A DNA stretch of 38,795 bases from Singulisphaera sp. GP187. Its GTDB lineage: Bacteria > Planctomycetota > Planctomycetia > Gemmatales > Gemmataceae. Location: positions 1 to 38,795 of the forward strand of contig CAMAUE010000036.1 in NCBI GenBank assembly GCA_945861245.1, in the 5' to 3' direction. Shown here piece by piece: positions 7,943-18,186 of this stretch (within the stretch, counting starts at the first letter, position 1; each line of letters begins with the position of its first letter). Position numbers and translations under genes: made by a program. The notes under the pieces are model-generated. The model was not told the origin of the DNA. It saw only the letters and a list, made by a program, of their open reading frames with translations, and searched no databases.

Positions 7943-8172
7943 AATCCCACCGAGCAGACACGGCGAGTCCGCGTTACGTATGCTCCATAGGACAGCGCGG
8001 CCAGCAAATCTTCCCGTTCGAGGTCTTCGTAATCAGCAAGGATCGCGTCGATTGTCATTCCCGAACTCAGGAATTCCAAGAGGAACTCCACCGGATAGCG
8101 CAGGCCGCGAATACACGGCTTACCGTGACAAATTGCGGAGTCGATCGTGATTCGTGAAAGGAGCGTATTCAT
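7939..8172 (-). CDS. DUF433 antitoxin-like protein
   Basis: This small 77-residue protein of the DUF433 family contains the typical RITIDSAICHGKPCIRGLRY and MTIDAILADYEDL segments of a winged-helix DNA-binding fold. ATG 8172 is used rather than the longer upstream extension because the family starts at this point. DUF433 proteins are commonly the antitoxin partner of DUF5615 PIN-like toxins. Here the stop codon overlaps the toxin ATG (7939-7942), so the two are translationally coupled. The gene is intact although its partner carries a nonsense codon. Only 45 bases separate it from the divergent pyrK gene, so the two promoters must overlap. Confidence 0.8.
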   Translation of the reverse strand: MNTLLSRITIDSAICHGKPCIRGLRYPVEFLLEFLSSGMTIDAILADYEDLEREDLLAALSYGAYVTRTRRVCSVGL

Positions 8173-8217
8173 GATGGTAGTATGCAACAATTCCAAAACC
8201 GGTAATACGATAACCAT

Positions 8218-9042
8218 ATGACCTTCCATCAACACACCGCCGACGTTTTGGCCCACGAGCATCTCGCGACGAACACCTTCCTCATTCGCTTGCGCTGCCC
8301 CGAGTTGGCACGCGCGATTCGGCCCGGACAGTTCGTCATGTTGCGGCTCGGCAATCGCAGCGATCCGCTACTCGGCAGGCCGTTCGCGCTGTACGATACG
8401 GTGCTCGACGAACGCGGTAAGCCGATCGGGATCGATGTCGTTTACCTCGTCGTCGGCAAGATGACCGGCTTGCTGCAACATGTCCGCGCGGGTGAAACGC
8501 TCAGCGTTTGGGGGCCACTCGGCAATGGTTTTCCGGAACCGGTCGGCAGCGAGCACGTCGCGCTCGTCGCCGGCGGCATCGGGCAAACGCCGTTTCTCGC
8601 TCATATCCGCGAGTTGCTCGGCACTCGCGGCTACGCTGGCAATGCACCGAGGCGACAGGTGCAGCGAGTCTCACTCTACTATGGCGTGCGCTCCGCTGAC
8701 CTCGCCGCCGGTGTCGAGGACTTTCGCAACGCCGGCGCAACGGTGCATCTCGCCTCGAACGATGGCTCCCTCGGCCATCACGGCTTCGTCACCGATTTGC
8801 TCGCATCGCACGAAGTGCCGCAGCATCTCTTCGGCTGCGGCCCTGAGCCGATGCTGCACGCCCTGGCCGAGCAGGCGGCACGGCGAGGCATCCCGTGCCA
8901 CGTGTCGCTGGAAACGCCGATGGCTTGCGGCGTTGGCATCTGCTTCAGCTGCGTGACGCCCGTGAAGACGCCAGATGGCTGGGACTATAAACGCGTCTGC
9001 ATCGACGGCCCCGTGTTCGACGCGGCAGGGTTGAAGTGGTGA
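8218..9042 (+). CDS. pyrK: Dihydroorotate dehydrogenase electron-transfer subunit PyrK
   Basis: This is an iron-sulfur flavoprotein that passes electrons from dihydroorotate oxidation by PyrD type 1B to NAD+ in pyrimidine synthesis. The 274-residue protein has a ferredoxin-reductase-like FAD domain (RPGQFVMLR, then the LLGRPFALYD flavin motif). It also has an NAD-binding start at LVAGGIGQTPFLAHI and a C-terminal [2Fe-2S] site with cysteines in CGVGICFSC and the final Cys in KRVCIDGPVF. No ribosome binding site is obvious and pyrD is not adjacent. A paralogous ferredoxin-NADP reductase is the main alternative, but the C-terminal cysteine spacing and the CGVGICFSCVTPVK-type motif favour PyrK. 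Confidence 0.88.
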   Translation: MTFHQHTADVLAHEHLATNTFLIRLRCPELARAIRPGQFVMLRLGNRSDPLLGRPFALYDTVLDERGKPIGIDVVYLVVGKMTGLLQHVRAGETLSVWGPLGNGFPEPVGSEHVALVAGGIGQTPFLAHIRELLGTRGYAGNAPRRQVQRVSLYYGVRSADLAAGVEDFRNAGATVHLASNDGSLGHHGFVTDLLASHEVPQHLFGCGPEPMLHALAEQAARRGIPCHVSLETPMACGVGICFSCVTPVKTPDGWDYKRVCIDGPVFDAAGLKW

Positions 9043-9045
9043 GGT

Positions 9046-9121
9046 GAGCCTAGCCGCGTAAGCGGCAGGTTGAATTGAATTTGGCATGACGATTCAACCT
9101 GCCGCTTACGCGGCTAGGCTC
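9046..9121. repeat. Intergenic palindrome, family C (30-bp perfect arms)
   Basis: Two perfect 30-bp arms (9046-9075 and 9092-9121) begin GAGCCTAGCCGCGTAAGCGG and flank a 16-base loop. It lies between the convergent pyrK and TPR genes, so it could act as a bidirectional transcription stop, but there is no T-tract. It differs in sequence from the other palindromes in the window. Confidence 0.9.
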
Positions 9122-9134
9122 GCCGGAAAATGCG

Positions 9135-10319
9135 TCAAACGTGGAAGTCGCGAATCTGCTTGGCGCGGCGTTCATGCGCATGGGCCTCTTCCGTCCGCCC
9201 CATCAATTGTAACAGTTCGGCATAATCCTCCGATATTCTGGCGATGGCCAGGTCTTCTGGAGCCAGGAATTCCTCCCGCAAACGCAGAGATTCGCGATAG
9301 CATTCCTGAGCTTCGCCCCACCGACCTTGGTGACGCAAAATGACGCCGAGCAAATGCAGGTCGTCGTGCAACACCATCGGATTGCGTGGATTGAAGGTCT
9401 TCTTGATCGCCATGGCCCGACGTAGAAGTGTTTCCGCTTCGTCAAATCGTTCCTGAAACCGACGCACGAATGCCAGTTGGCACACACAAAGGGCAATAGG
9501 CATCGATTCTGGCCATGAAAGCTTTTCGGCGCGAGCCAATGCTGATTGGGCGAGCGATTTTGCTTCGTCGAGCCGATTCAGGCTCACGAGAACGGTCGAA
9601 TAACCGCACACGACCTTCAATTCATCGCGCCTTAACTCTATCGATGATTTCTCGAAAATTTCAAAGGCTCGCTGAAAATACGGCTCTGCCATATCGTACC
9701 GTTCGAGAACGCACCACAATATTGCAATCGATTCCAAACACATCGCGTATTCAAGCGGTTCTTTGGCCTGGCGAACTTCCCAAACTCGCAGCGCCTTTTC
9801 CAATAATGGCAACGCCTGACGATAGCGAGCAAGAATAGTGTAGATACTTGCGAGTTTTTCCATCGCCTGGACGGTCCTGGGATGTTCGCCACCCAAATCT
9901 GCTTCGTTAGTGCTGAGCCATTCGCGGCCGAAGGCTTCTGCTTCGTCGTAATTGCCCTGCGACTGAGTTGCCACGGTCAACCATTCCAGAAGGCGCCCGC
10001 GGCATTGATCCTTCGGTCCAAGCGATTGAGCCACCGTCCAGGATTTCCGGAAATAGTTTTCGGCGTCAGCGTAACGGCCATCGCGAAACGCTTTCGCTCC
10101 GTGGCTTTCGTACACCAATTGCATCCACGCTTGCAGATTCAGGAATGCTAAAATAATCAAGAGTGTGACGATCGACAGTGGCATCCACAATATCAGCGAT
10201 ATCGACCAGACTCCGCCGAGAATCAGCATCATCACGAAAATAAACACTGCCAAGAGATTTCCGACGGTATACGGAAAGGACCGTTCGGAGAATCGAAGGA
10301 AGGTGTCTGTGAAGTTCAT
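9135..10319 (-). CDS. TPR-repeat protein with two N-terminal membrane segments
   Basis: This 394-residue protein has two hydrophobic stretches at about residues 20-40 (LLAVFIFVMMLILGGVW) and 43-64. A long array of tetratricopeptide repeats follows, recognisable by GRYADAENYFRKS, GNYDEAEAFGREWL, ARYRQALPLLEKAL, ERYDMAEPYFQRAF and GRWGEAQECYRESL. Repeats of the 42-residue kinesin-light-chain type (TPR_12) are likely. The TPR part is probably cytoplasmic and serves as a protein-interaction scaffold; no enzymatic function is visible. It is a single gene, convergent with pyrK and divergent from aroF. Confidence 0.85.
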   Translation of the reverse strand: MNFTDTFLRFSERSFPYTVGNLLAVFIFVMMLILGGVWSISLILWMPLSIVTLLIILAFLNLQAWMQLVYESHGAKAFRDGRYADAENYFRKSWTVAQSLGPKDQCRGRLLEWLTVATQSQGNYDEAEAFGREWLSTNEADLGGEHPRTVQAMEKLASIYTILARYRQALPLLEKALRVWEVRQAKEPLEYAMCLESIAILWCVLERYDMAEPYFQRAFEIFEKSSIELRRDELKVVCGYSTVLVSLNRLDEAKSLAQSALARAEKLSWPESMPIALCVCQLAFVRRFQERFDEAETLLRRAMAIKKTFNPRNPMVLHDDLHLLGVILRHQGRWGEAQECYRESLRLREEFLAPEDLAIARISEDYAELLQLMGRTEEAHAHERRAKQIRDFHV

Positions 10320-10383
10320 GATCCAACAGGGGTGTGAGGATGCAGTCGTAGTAATATATTGTTCATTCTACAGCCACCGCCCC

Positions 10384-10458
10384 GTTTAGCCGCTCGCTTT
10401 TGGCGAGCGCGATTGGCATAACGCCGAGCCCGCGCTCGCCCAAGGCGAGCGGCTAAAC
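10384..10458. repeat. Intergenic palindrome, family A' (GTTTAGCCGCTCGC type)
   Basis: The arms start GTTTAGCCGCTCGC and end GCGAGCGGCTAAAC, with inner complementary GGCGAGCGC/GCGCTCGCC blocks, so it can fold into a long hairpin. It lies in the divergent promoter region between the TPR gene and aroF, 27 bases before the aroF ATG. A terminator role is therefore unlikely here. Confidence 0.85.
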
Positions 10459-10484
10459 GATGTTTCGCCGTTGGGGAAATTCAG

Positions 10485-11501
10485 ATGCTCGTCGTCATGC
10501 AGAATCACGCGTCGCCGGAACAGATCGATCAGGTCTTGCGGGCGATTCGCGAGCTTAATCTCACGCCGCATCCCTTGCCCGGGGCGACGCGCACAGCCAT
10601 CGGCATCACGGGCAACACCAGCGCGGTCGATTCGCGCACGCTGGAGGTGCTGTCCGGCGTCTCCGAGTGCATTCGCGTGACCAAGCCGTTCAAGCTGGCG
10701 AGCCGGGAGATGCACGCCGCGGATACTGTCGTGACGATGCCGCAGACGTCGATTGGGCCGGGTACGTTTACGATGATCGCGGGGCCTTGTTCCGTCGAGA
10801 CCGAGGAGATGATGCTGCGCACGGCTGAGTTCATGATGGCGAACGGTGTGAAACTGATGCGCGCCGGTGCGTTTAAGCCGCGCACCAGTCCGTATTCGTA
10901 TCAGGGCGCCGGGCTTGATGGGCTGAAGATTCTGGAGAAGGCTCGGGCGAAGACCGGCATCGGCATCGTTACTGAGTTGATGGACACCGACAACGCCGAC
11001 GCCGTCGAGGCAGCCTCCGACATCATCCAGATCGGCACGCGGAATATGCAAAACTTCAGCTTGCTCAAACGGGTGGGCATGATGAAAAAGCCCGTGCTGC
11101 TCAAACGCGGCATGTCGGCCACGCTCGAAGAATGGCTGATGGCGGCGGAGTACGTGATGGCGGGCGGGAATTACAACATCATCCTCTGCGAGCGTGGCAT
11201 ACGAACTTTTTCGGATCATAGCCGCAATACCCTCGACCTATCCGTCATCCCGCCGGCGAAGAAGTTGACGCACTTGCCGATCATGGTCGATCCGAGTCAC
11301 GGCACGGGCAAACGCGATTACGTCGCGCCGATGGCGTTGGCGTCGCTCGCCGCCGGCGCCGACGGGTTGCTCATCGAAGTGCATCCCGATCCCGATCACG
11401 CGGCGTCTGACGGTGCGCAGACGCTATCGTTCGAGGGGTTCAAGAAGCTGCTGGATTCGCTGAAGCGTTTGGCGGAACCGCTGGGCCGGCGGCTGAATTG
11501 A
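10485..11501 (+). CDS. aroF: 3-deoxy-7-phosphoheptulonate synthase (DAHP synthase, AroF type)
   Basis: The enzyme condenses phosphoenolpyruvate and erythrose 4-phosphate in the first step of the shikimate pathway. This 338-residue protein is of the type I-beta (KDPG/KDO8P-like) class. Residues 1-70 form the ferredoxin-like regulatory extension (MLVVMQNHASPEQIDQVLRA). The catalytic barrel follows with IAGPCSVE, RAGAFKPRTSPYSYQG, KRGMSATLEEW and DPSHGTGKRDYV, which carry the PEP-, metal- and phosphate-binding residues of the family. The start is ATG 10485, with GGGGAA at 10473-10478. The N-terminal domain in relatives mediates feedback inhibition by aromatic amino acids. It is a single gene with a palindrome just upstream. 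Confidence 0.93.
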   Translation: MLVVMQNHASPEQIDQVLRAIRELNLTPHPLPGATRTAIGITGNTSAVDSRTLEVLSGVSECIRVTKPFKLASREMHAADTVVTMPQTSIGPGTFTMIAGPCSVETEEMMLRTAEFMMANGVKLMRAGAFKPRTSPYSYQGAGLDGLKILEKARAKTGIGIVTELMDTDNADAVEAASDIIQIGTRNMQNFSLLKRVGMMKKPVLLKRGMSATLEEWLMAAEYVMAGGNYNIILCERGIRTFSDHSRNTLDLSVIPPAKKLTHLPIMVDPSHGTGKRDYVAPMALASLAAGADGLLIEVHPDPDHAASDGAQTLSFEGFKKLLDSLKRLAEPLGRRLN

Positions 11502-11578
11502 ACTCGGCGAGCATGTTTCGGACCTGCTTTTGGCTATTAGGCAACCGATGTTTCACGGTGGAAATACGTCATCATCAA

Positions 11579-11803
11579 TCAGTTCAAGTTCTTGTTTTTC
11601 GTCATCTCCCACATCCAGGCGAGCAGCACAGCCACGCCGGTGATGTTGATCGCGAGCGTCACGTGGTGAGTGATGAGGCCTTGCTGGAAGTCCGAATCCA
11701 GCACGCTGCTGCCGATCTTTACGTCGACGCTGCCGTAGAAGAGGAACCCGCCCTACAAAAACATCCAGAGCCAAATTAGCAGCGTACGGCGAAAAAGGAT
11801 CAT
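11579..11803 (-). pseudogene. Small membrane protein gene with an in-frame TAG
   Basis: Read in reverse from ATG 11803, the frame gives MILFRRTLLIWLWMFL, then a TAG at 11755-11753. It continues in the same frame as GGFLFYGSVDVKIGSS, a soluble loop, a second hydrophobic stretch AINITGVAVLLAWMWEM and KNKNLN before a TGA at 11581-11579. Together this makes a sensible ~74-residue protein with two membrane helices, broken by a single amber codon in the first helix. No family is recognised. The flanking ~110 bases on the left and ~110 on the right, up to the palindrome, hold nothing else I can support. Confidence 0.6.
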
Positions 11804-11912
11804 GCGTCGGTCTCGTAAATCGGTGGCGTTGCTCGAGTCGATTATTTTATGCGAAATATCACGCGCTCGCACATCGGGTTCGAGTGATAGAATATTTCTT
11901 CATTCGCATTAA

Positions 11913-11969
11913 TTCCGCTTGCGGCTTAGCGCTCGGATGATCCCACCTGAGCGCTAAGCCGCAAGCGGA
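11913..11969. repeat. Intergenic palindrome, family A (TTCCGCTTGCGGCTTAGCGCTC type)
   Basis: The left arm starts TTCCGCTTGCGGCTTAGCG (from 11913). The right arm (GAGCGCTAAGCCGCAAGCGG, 11949-11968) is its complement, with a 14-base loop. It lies upstream of the aminotransferase gene and beside the start side of the broken reverse gene. Confidence 0.9.
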
Positions 11970-12001
11970 GAACAGGAAAATCACGGTGAATAAGGAACAT
12001 C

Positions 12002-12853
12002 ATGCAACCACTCGCAAACCTGCACGGCAAGATCATGCCGCTTGATGAAGTCACGATCTCGCCGCTCGATCGTGGCTTTCTGTTCGGCGACGCCGTCTAC
12101 GAAGTTTTGCGTATCTACAAAGGCAAGCCGTGGCTGGAGGCGGAACACTTCGATCGCTTCGAGCGTAGCCTGCGTGAGATTCGCATCGCCGGCGTCGACA
12201 TGACACGCATGCGGCAGCGGATGCACGAAACGATCCGCGCCGGTGGGTTTTTGGAATCGACCGTTTATCTGCAAGTCACGCGCGGTGCCGCACCGCGCAA
12301 GCATGCATTTCCGAAAGACGCCATCCCGCTGGAATTGCTCTGGGTGCAGGAATATCACGACACCTACACGAAAATGTGCCAAACCGGATGCGGCGTCATC
12401 ACCTATCCCGATCTGCGCTGGCATCGCTGCGACATCAAATCGACGAACCTGCTCGGCAACGTGCTCGCCAATCAAACGGCGAGCGAAACGGGCTGTCCTG
12501 AGGCGCTGCTCTATCTGCCGGATGGCACGATGACTGAAGCGTCGCACAGCAGCTTCTTCGCGGTGCAAGGTGGCCAACTACATACGACGCCGTTAAAAGC
12601 GAACGTATTGCCCAGTATCACGCGCGGCTTCGCGTTGAAGTTGGCAGCCGAGGCGGGCGTCGCGGTGGTGGAGCGCAGCCTGAAGAAAGCAGAGTTGGAT
12701 CAGGTGGACGAGTTGTTCCTGGTCGGTACGACGTGTGAGATATTGCCCATTGTGGCAGTGGATAACCTGTCGGTGAAGTCAGGCCTGCCGGGGCCAATCA
12801 CGCGGCGACTCCAGGCAATCTACGCAGAATACGTACGCCGATTCACCGCGTAA
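12002..12853 (+). CDS. Class IV aminotransferase (D-amino-acid transaminase-like)
   Basis: This is a PLP-dependent fold-type IV aminotransferase of 283 residues. The start is ATG 12002, with AAGGA at 11992-11996. Recognisable parts are ISPLDRGFLFGDAVYEVLRI near the N-terminus, the Schiff-base lysine Lys146 in CDIKSTNLLGNVLA, and EASHSSFFAV, which contacts the cofactor phosphate in the family. The DIKS-x-NLL-x-NVLA form of the lysine motif is closer to D-alanine/D-amino-acid transaminases (Dat) than to IlvE or aminodeoxychorismate lyase. I would therefore predict a role in D-alanine/D-glutamate supply for the cell wall. Substrate specificity cannot be proved from sequence. Confidence 0.87.
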   Translation: MQPLANLHGKIMPLDEVTISPLDRGFLFGDAVYEVLRIYKGKPWLEAEHFDRFERSLREIRIAGVDMTRMRQRMHETIRAGGFLESTVYLQVTRGAAPRKHAFPKDAIPLELLWVQEYHDTYTKMCQTGCGVITYPDLRWHRCDIKSTNLLGNVLANQTASETGCPEALLYLPDGTMTEASHSSFFAVQGGQLHTTPLKANVLPSITRGFALKLAAEAGVAVVERSLKKAELDQVDELFLVGTTCEILPIVAVDNLSVKSGLPGPITRRLQAIYAEYVRRFTA

Positions 12854-13019
12854 GGCGTGCATTATTTTGTTTCGAACATAACCTGCCATTATGGTGGGCT
12901 ATATTTGACCGGGTTCTGTCTTGTTAGAAAAATGAAAATCGGCTATTGGTTCATCCGTTACAAGTCGGCAAGTTTTCGATTTCTCGCAGAATGCCCTGGT
13001 TCGCGTCATGGAGGATGCG

Positions 13020-14243
13020 ATGTTGTCTTCGATTCGCCATTGGTTCATTGCCCGAACCCGCTGGGAACAAGCTGCATTCGCGGTTTGGACCATCGTGCTC
13101 CTCTTCGTTTGCACCCGTGCCTTCGTTGCACCGGCATCGCGAACGGTGTATCCGATCTTCAGCGAATCCACTCGTTTATGGTGGCAGACTGACGACCTGT
13201 ATGAGCCCTATCGCCCCAATCACGTCCAAGGCGGTTATCGTTATAGTCCGGCTTTCGCGATCTTATTCACGCCGTTCGCAATCTTTCCCGACGCAATCGG
13301 CGGCGTTCTTTGGCGGATTTTTAGCGGTGCATGCTTCATCGCCGCCTTGGCGTGGCTGACTCGCTCGGTGTTGCCGGGCTGCCTGTCGCGTGACCATTTC
13401 GCAATTCTGACATTGCTATGTTTGCCACTGTCCGTACAAAGCCTCAACAACGGTCAGGCCAACGTCATTGTCATCGCCTCGATGATGGCGACCATCGCAG
13501 CGATTCGCGAACAGCGCTGGAACCTCGCCACCGCGCTGCTGCTCGTTGCGTTCATCTGCAAAGTCTACCCGATCGCGTTTGCCATGCTGCTGATCGTGCT
13601 CTATCCGCGGCAACTGCTTTGGCGCATGGCGATGGCGATTCTGCCGAGCCTGGTCCTGCCATTCGTGGCCCAGCATTGGGACTATGTCGTCGATCAGCAT
13701 CAAAAATGGATCGAACTCCTATTGGCCGACGATCGCACGAATGCCGACGACCGCAACAAGCATCGCGATCTGTGGCTGTTGATCGACATCTATCATCTGC
13801 CCGTGAGCCGATTCGCCTATCGCATCATTCAAATGGCTGGCGGAGCGGGGATCGCGTTGCTGCTCTGGATTCGCCAGCGGCAGGGATGGGATGAGAAACA
13901 CCTGCTGATATCGGCTCTAGGACTCGGGGTTAGCTGGATATTGGTGCTTGGCCCAGTTGTGGAATCGAGCACGTTTCAGCTACTCGCACCGTCGCTGGCC
14001 TGGTCGCTCGTCGCTTCGGTGCGTGAGTCATCGTGGTCTGCGCGGAGGTTAATATTGGCGGGAAGTGGTCTGCTCTTCGTCCTGGCGGCGGCTCTCGGAA
14101 GTTTAGGTAATACCGCAGACCTGTCCATCATCGGCATCCATCCGATGGCGAGCACGCTCTACTTTGTCTACCTTCTTTCCGAACCGCGACCCATCGGAGA
14201 ATTAGCCACACCGACAGAAACCGAACGGCTCACGGCAATGTGA
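13020..14243 (+). CDS. Integral membrane glycosyltransferase, GT87 (DUF2029) type
   Basis: This is a polytopic membrane protein of 407 residues. ATG 13020 is favoured over ATG 13008 because GGAGG at 13010-13014 is correctly spaced for it. After a first helix comes a periplasmic loop with WWQTDDLYEPYRP and GGYRYSPAFAILFTPFA. This resembles the D-x-x-x-Y...F-x-Y-P-P-x motifs of polyprenol-phosphate-sugar-dependent GT87 (alpha-mannosyltransferase type) enzymes. At least seven further hydrophobic segments follow, including LAWLTRSVLPGC, NVIVIASMMATIAAI and LATALLLVAFICKVYPIAFA. It probably transfers a sugar from a lipid carrier on the outer face of the cytoplasmic membrane; donor and acceptor are unknown. 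Confidence 0.8.
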   Translation: MLSSIRHWFIARTRWEQAAFAVWTIVLLFVCTRAFVAPASRTVYPIFSESTRLWWQTDDLYEPYRPNHVQGGYRYSPAFAILFTPFAIFPDAIGGVLWRIFSGACFIAALAWLTRSVLPGCLSRDHFAILTLLCLPLSVQSLNNGQANVIVIASMMATIAAIREQRWNLATALLLVAFICKVYPIAFAMLLIVLYPRQLLWRMAMAILPSLVLPFVAQHWDYVVDQHQKWIELLLADDRTNADDRNKHRDLWLLIDIYHLPVSRFAYRIIQMAGGAGIALLLWIRQRQGWDEKHLLISALGLGVSWILVLGPVVESSTFQLLAPSLAWSLVASVRESSWSARRLILAGSGLLFVLAAALGSLGNTADLSIIGIHPMASTLYFVYLLSEPRPIGELATPTETERLTAM

Positions 14244-14490
14244 TATGTGCTTTAGCCGAACGCGCCTGGAATTGTAGTTTTGCTCCCGGTCTGCCCCATA
14301 GGGAGAGAGAAAAACATGGCGCACTTGAATTAGGCAGTTTTTGCCGAAGACTGCCTGAACCCGGAACTACGATCAACAAATAAATCGAGAGTTTTGGGAA
14401 GTTTAGTCAAGAAATCCGCCCGAATTGCACGATGTGTTCTTTACGGGATAACCGCAATGCACTAACTTTGGAACCAAGACGAGGAAACAG

Positions 14491-15192
14491 GTGTACGGAC
14501 TACCCTTAAGCTTGACGACCCTGGGCAGCCAGGTACTTGGCCGATATGCCGGTGCTAGTGGAATTTCCGGCCTATTTCTCGTCGCTCGCTGGCGCTGGAC
14601 TCCGTATCAACAAATTGCATCCTACCTCCCCACGCATGGCAATATTCTCGATTTGGGTTGCGGCCATGGCCTGCTTTCGCTTGCCATGGGCCTGAGCGAA
14701 CCAACTCGCACGATTCTTGCAATCGATCATGAACCGTGGCGTGTGGCCGTCGCGCAAAAGGCGGTCTCGGACCTTGCGAATATTGCCGTGGAAACCGGCA
14801 GCCTGCTCGATACCATTGCCGCTGAGCACTGGCACGGGACGGTTGCCGGGATCGTGATTATTGACGCGATCCACTACCTGACGCCTGACGAGCAGGTAGC
14901 GTTCTTGGATCACGCACGAAAAGCGTTGATGCCAGGTGGCGTGCTGCTGATCCGCGACGTGGACGCTAGCGCAGGCAAGACCTTTTTCATCAATCGGCTC
15001 TACGAAAAAATGATGACCGGCCTCGGCTTCACGATGGCGAAGGACCTGCATTTCCGCAGCCTAGCCGAATGGCTAAACCTCTTGGAGAAAGCTGGCTTCG
15101 ACTGTACGACCGAACCATGCTGCCGATTCCCGTTCGCCGACCGGCTCTTCGTCTGCCGACTGCGTGCCGCCCAGACCGCCTTGGCGGCGTAA
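14491..15192 (+). CDS. SAM-dependent class I methyltransferase
   Basis: The start is GTG 14491, with GAGGA at 14481-14485. The 233-residue protein has the Rossmann-type SAM motif I (GNILDLGCGHGLLSLAMG), the acidic ribose contact in ILAIDHEPWRVAVAQ, motif III-like IVIIDAIHYLTPDEQ and a post-motif GGVLLIRDVDASAG. The substrate cannot be inferred. The last segment contains two adjacent cysteines (EPCCRFPF) and a hydrophobic stretch that may bind a lipophilic substrate. It follows a 247-base gap after the glycosyltransferase gene. That gap contains only a weak hairpin (14332-14356), so it is probably transcribed separately. Confidence 0.87.
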   Translation: MYGLPLSLTTLGSQVLGRYAGASGISGLFLVARWRWTPYQQIASYLPTHGNILDLGCGHGLLSLAMGLSEPTRTILAIDHEPWRVAVAQKAVSDLANIAVETGSLLDTIAAEHWHGTVAGIVIIDAIHYLTPDEQVAFLDHARKALMPGGVLLIRDVDASAGKTFFINRLYEKMMTGLGFTMAKDLHFRSLAEWLNLLEKAGFDCTTEPCCRFPFADRLFVCRLRAAQTALAA

Positions 15193-15380
15193 GGCGCAAA
15201 TCTCAGTATTGATTCTTGTTTGCACATCCGCCACGCCCGTAGATCGCTGCCATTCCGACAGATAAGCCGCGAGTTGACCCGTTTTTGGCAGTAATCTGTA
15301 ATCGATTATGAGCAGACAATTTCACCGCAACAGCATTGAATAAAGCAATTTGCGACCAGCACATCTTTCAGGCATCGAAG

Positions 15381-15409
15381 TTGCTATTCTATTAGACGTC
15401 GGATACTAT
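15381..15409 (+). promoter_or_regulatory. Candidate sigma70-type promoter of groES-groEL
   Basis: A -35 hexamer TTGCTA (15381-15386) and a -10 hexamer TACTAT (15404-15409) are separated by exactly 17 bases and lie 24 bases before the groES ATG. No CIRCE operator (TTAGCACTC-N9-GAGTGCTAA) is visible in the 240 bases upstream, so HrcA control is not indicated. The call rests on consensus similarity only. Confidence 0.5.
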
Positions 15410-15432
15410 TTACCCTGCAGGAGATTTGCAAT

Positions 15433-15726
15433 ATGAAGGTGAAACCGCTCGGCGATCGTATCGTGGTCCGTCGTCAGGAAGCTGCTGAGAAAACTGCCGG
15501 GGGCATTTTGCTTCCCGATTCCGCCAAGGACAAGCCGCAAAAGGGCAAGGTTCTCGCCATCGGCGCTGGCCGCCTATTGAAGGACGGCACCCGTCAGGCA
15601 CTCCAACTCAAAGTCGGCGACAACATCCTTTTCACCGCTTGGGCCGGCGACGAATACAAAGACGGCCAGGGTGGCAACATCCTAATCATGCGCGAAGAAG
15701 ACGTGCTTGCCGTTGTCGACGAGTAA
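15433..15726 (+). CDS. groES: Co-chaperonin GroES
   Basis: This 97-residue GroES (Hsp10, Cpn10) caps the GroEL chamber as a heptamer. It starts at ATG 15433 with AGGAG at 15419-15423. The sequence opens MKVKPLGDRIVVRRQE and has the mobile loop EKTAGGILLPDSAKDKPQ that docks to GroEL. It ends NILIMREEDVLAVVDE, the standard C-terminal strand. Length is normal. It is followed 179 bases later by groEL. The unusually long spacer contains repeated GCTGATAGCT-like words (about 15858-15890) but no terminator, so co-transcription remains likely. Confidence 0.96.
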   Translation: MKVKPLGDRIVVRRQEAAEKTAGGILLPDSAKDKPQKGKVLAIGAGRLLKDGTRQALQLKVGDNILFTAWAGDEYKDGQGGNILIMREEDVLAVVDE

Positions 15727-15878
15727 ACAACAACGCTCTCACCGCCACCAATCAGCTTTCAGCCCAAGAAAGCATCACGGCTTCGGCGAGGGTATTGATA
15801 CTTATTTATTACCATCTACTACCTGTCCTTGCGGTTAGCTCATTATCTCACCGATTTCGGCTGATAGCTGATTGCTGA

Positions 15879-17525
<1,647 letters not shown>

Positions 17526-17529
17526 CATT

Positions 17530-17610
17530 GTTTAGCCGCTCGCTTTTGGCGAGCGCGGAACTTTTCGCAAATGCGCGAAGTCCACACTCGCCGAAGGCGA
17601 GTGGCTAAAC
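17530..17610. repeat. Intergenic palindrome, family A' (GTTTAGCCGCTCGC type)
   Basis: The ends are GTTTAGCCGCTCGC and GCGAGTGGCTAAAC, with an inner GGCGAGCGC and ACTCGCC block that extends the stem. It begins 4 bases after the groEL stop and precedes a separate intrinsic terminator. Same family as 10384-10458. Confidence 0.85.
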
Positions 17611-17624
17611 CGGATTGATCATGC

Positions 17625-17654
17625 GGGCGTCAGAGCCAATCTGACGCCCTTTTT
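17625..17654 (+). terminator. Rho-independent terminator after groEL
   Basis: A perfect 9-bp stem (GGGCGTCAG at 17625-17633, CTGACGCCC at 17641-17649) has a 7-base loop and is followed directly by TTTTT and GTTG. This is a textbook intrinsic terminator ending the groES-groEL transcript. Confidence 0.85.
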
Positions 17655-18186
17655 GTTGCTACTGCAATTTCCACCAGCACCCTCAACCCAACTTCGACAC
17701 TTCCGCGCCAATTGCACCGAAACGCAGACAAAAAAGCCAGCAAATCGCTCGCCGAGCCGTGCATGGGGTAGCGCTAGACGGAGGGTGCGATCGATCCGTG
17801 GCGTTCCATCCCTGACTATCGACGGCCAGCCGTCGAGCGATGCTGGAACGGAGTCCCCTGGCTGCTCGGCATGAAGCCGACGTTCTGGCGAATGGTCGTA
17901 TCCCTACCCTGAAATGCCCGCGTGGCAACAGTGGCGCGAACGTTCGGCACGCAAACCAACGACGCGCGGGCGCTCGAAGCGATCACCACGCAGACCGACA
18001 AAAATACGAAAATTCCGCTATTTTTGGCGATTCGGCCCTTCAAAAAGCCATACTTTCTATATAAAAGCAATTGTAAGGGCAAGACGGAGCATCCGCTCTT
18101 TGAAAAATCGAGGGCGGATGGCCGCGTTTTCTTCTGCCTCCCAGGCGCGATGCGCGGTTTCCTACCCGAGTCAAAGGCAGGTCATT
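17655..18186. other. Non-coding stretch between groEL and an SDR gene
   Basis: About 530 bases have open frames but none with credible protein composition. Visible structure is a short palindrome TCGACGGC-CA-GCCGTCGA at about 17819-17836. It is nested in wider complementary GCGTTCCA/TGGAACG words, which gives a possible long hairpin at about 17801-17850. An A/T-rich patch (17998-18080) is a reasonable place for the promoter of the downstream gene. Nothing else is supported. Confidence 0.4.

Noticed and set aside
14332..14356. Terminator after the GT87-like gene
   Set aside because: The 7-bp AGGCAGT hairpin has no T-tract and lies 90 bases after the stop, so it is not a convincing terminator.
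15193..15432. CIRCE operator upstream of groES
   Set aside because: The region was read for TTAGCACTC and its complement at 9-base spacing; neither half is present.
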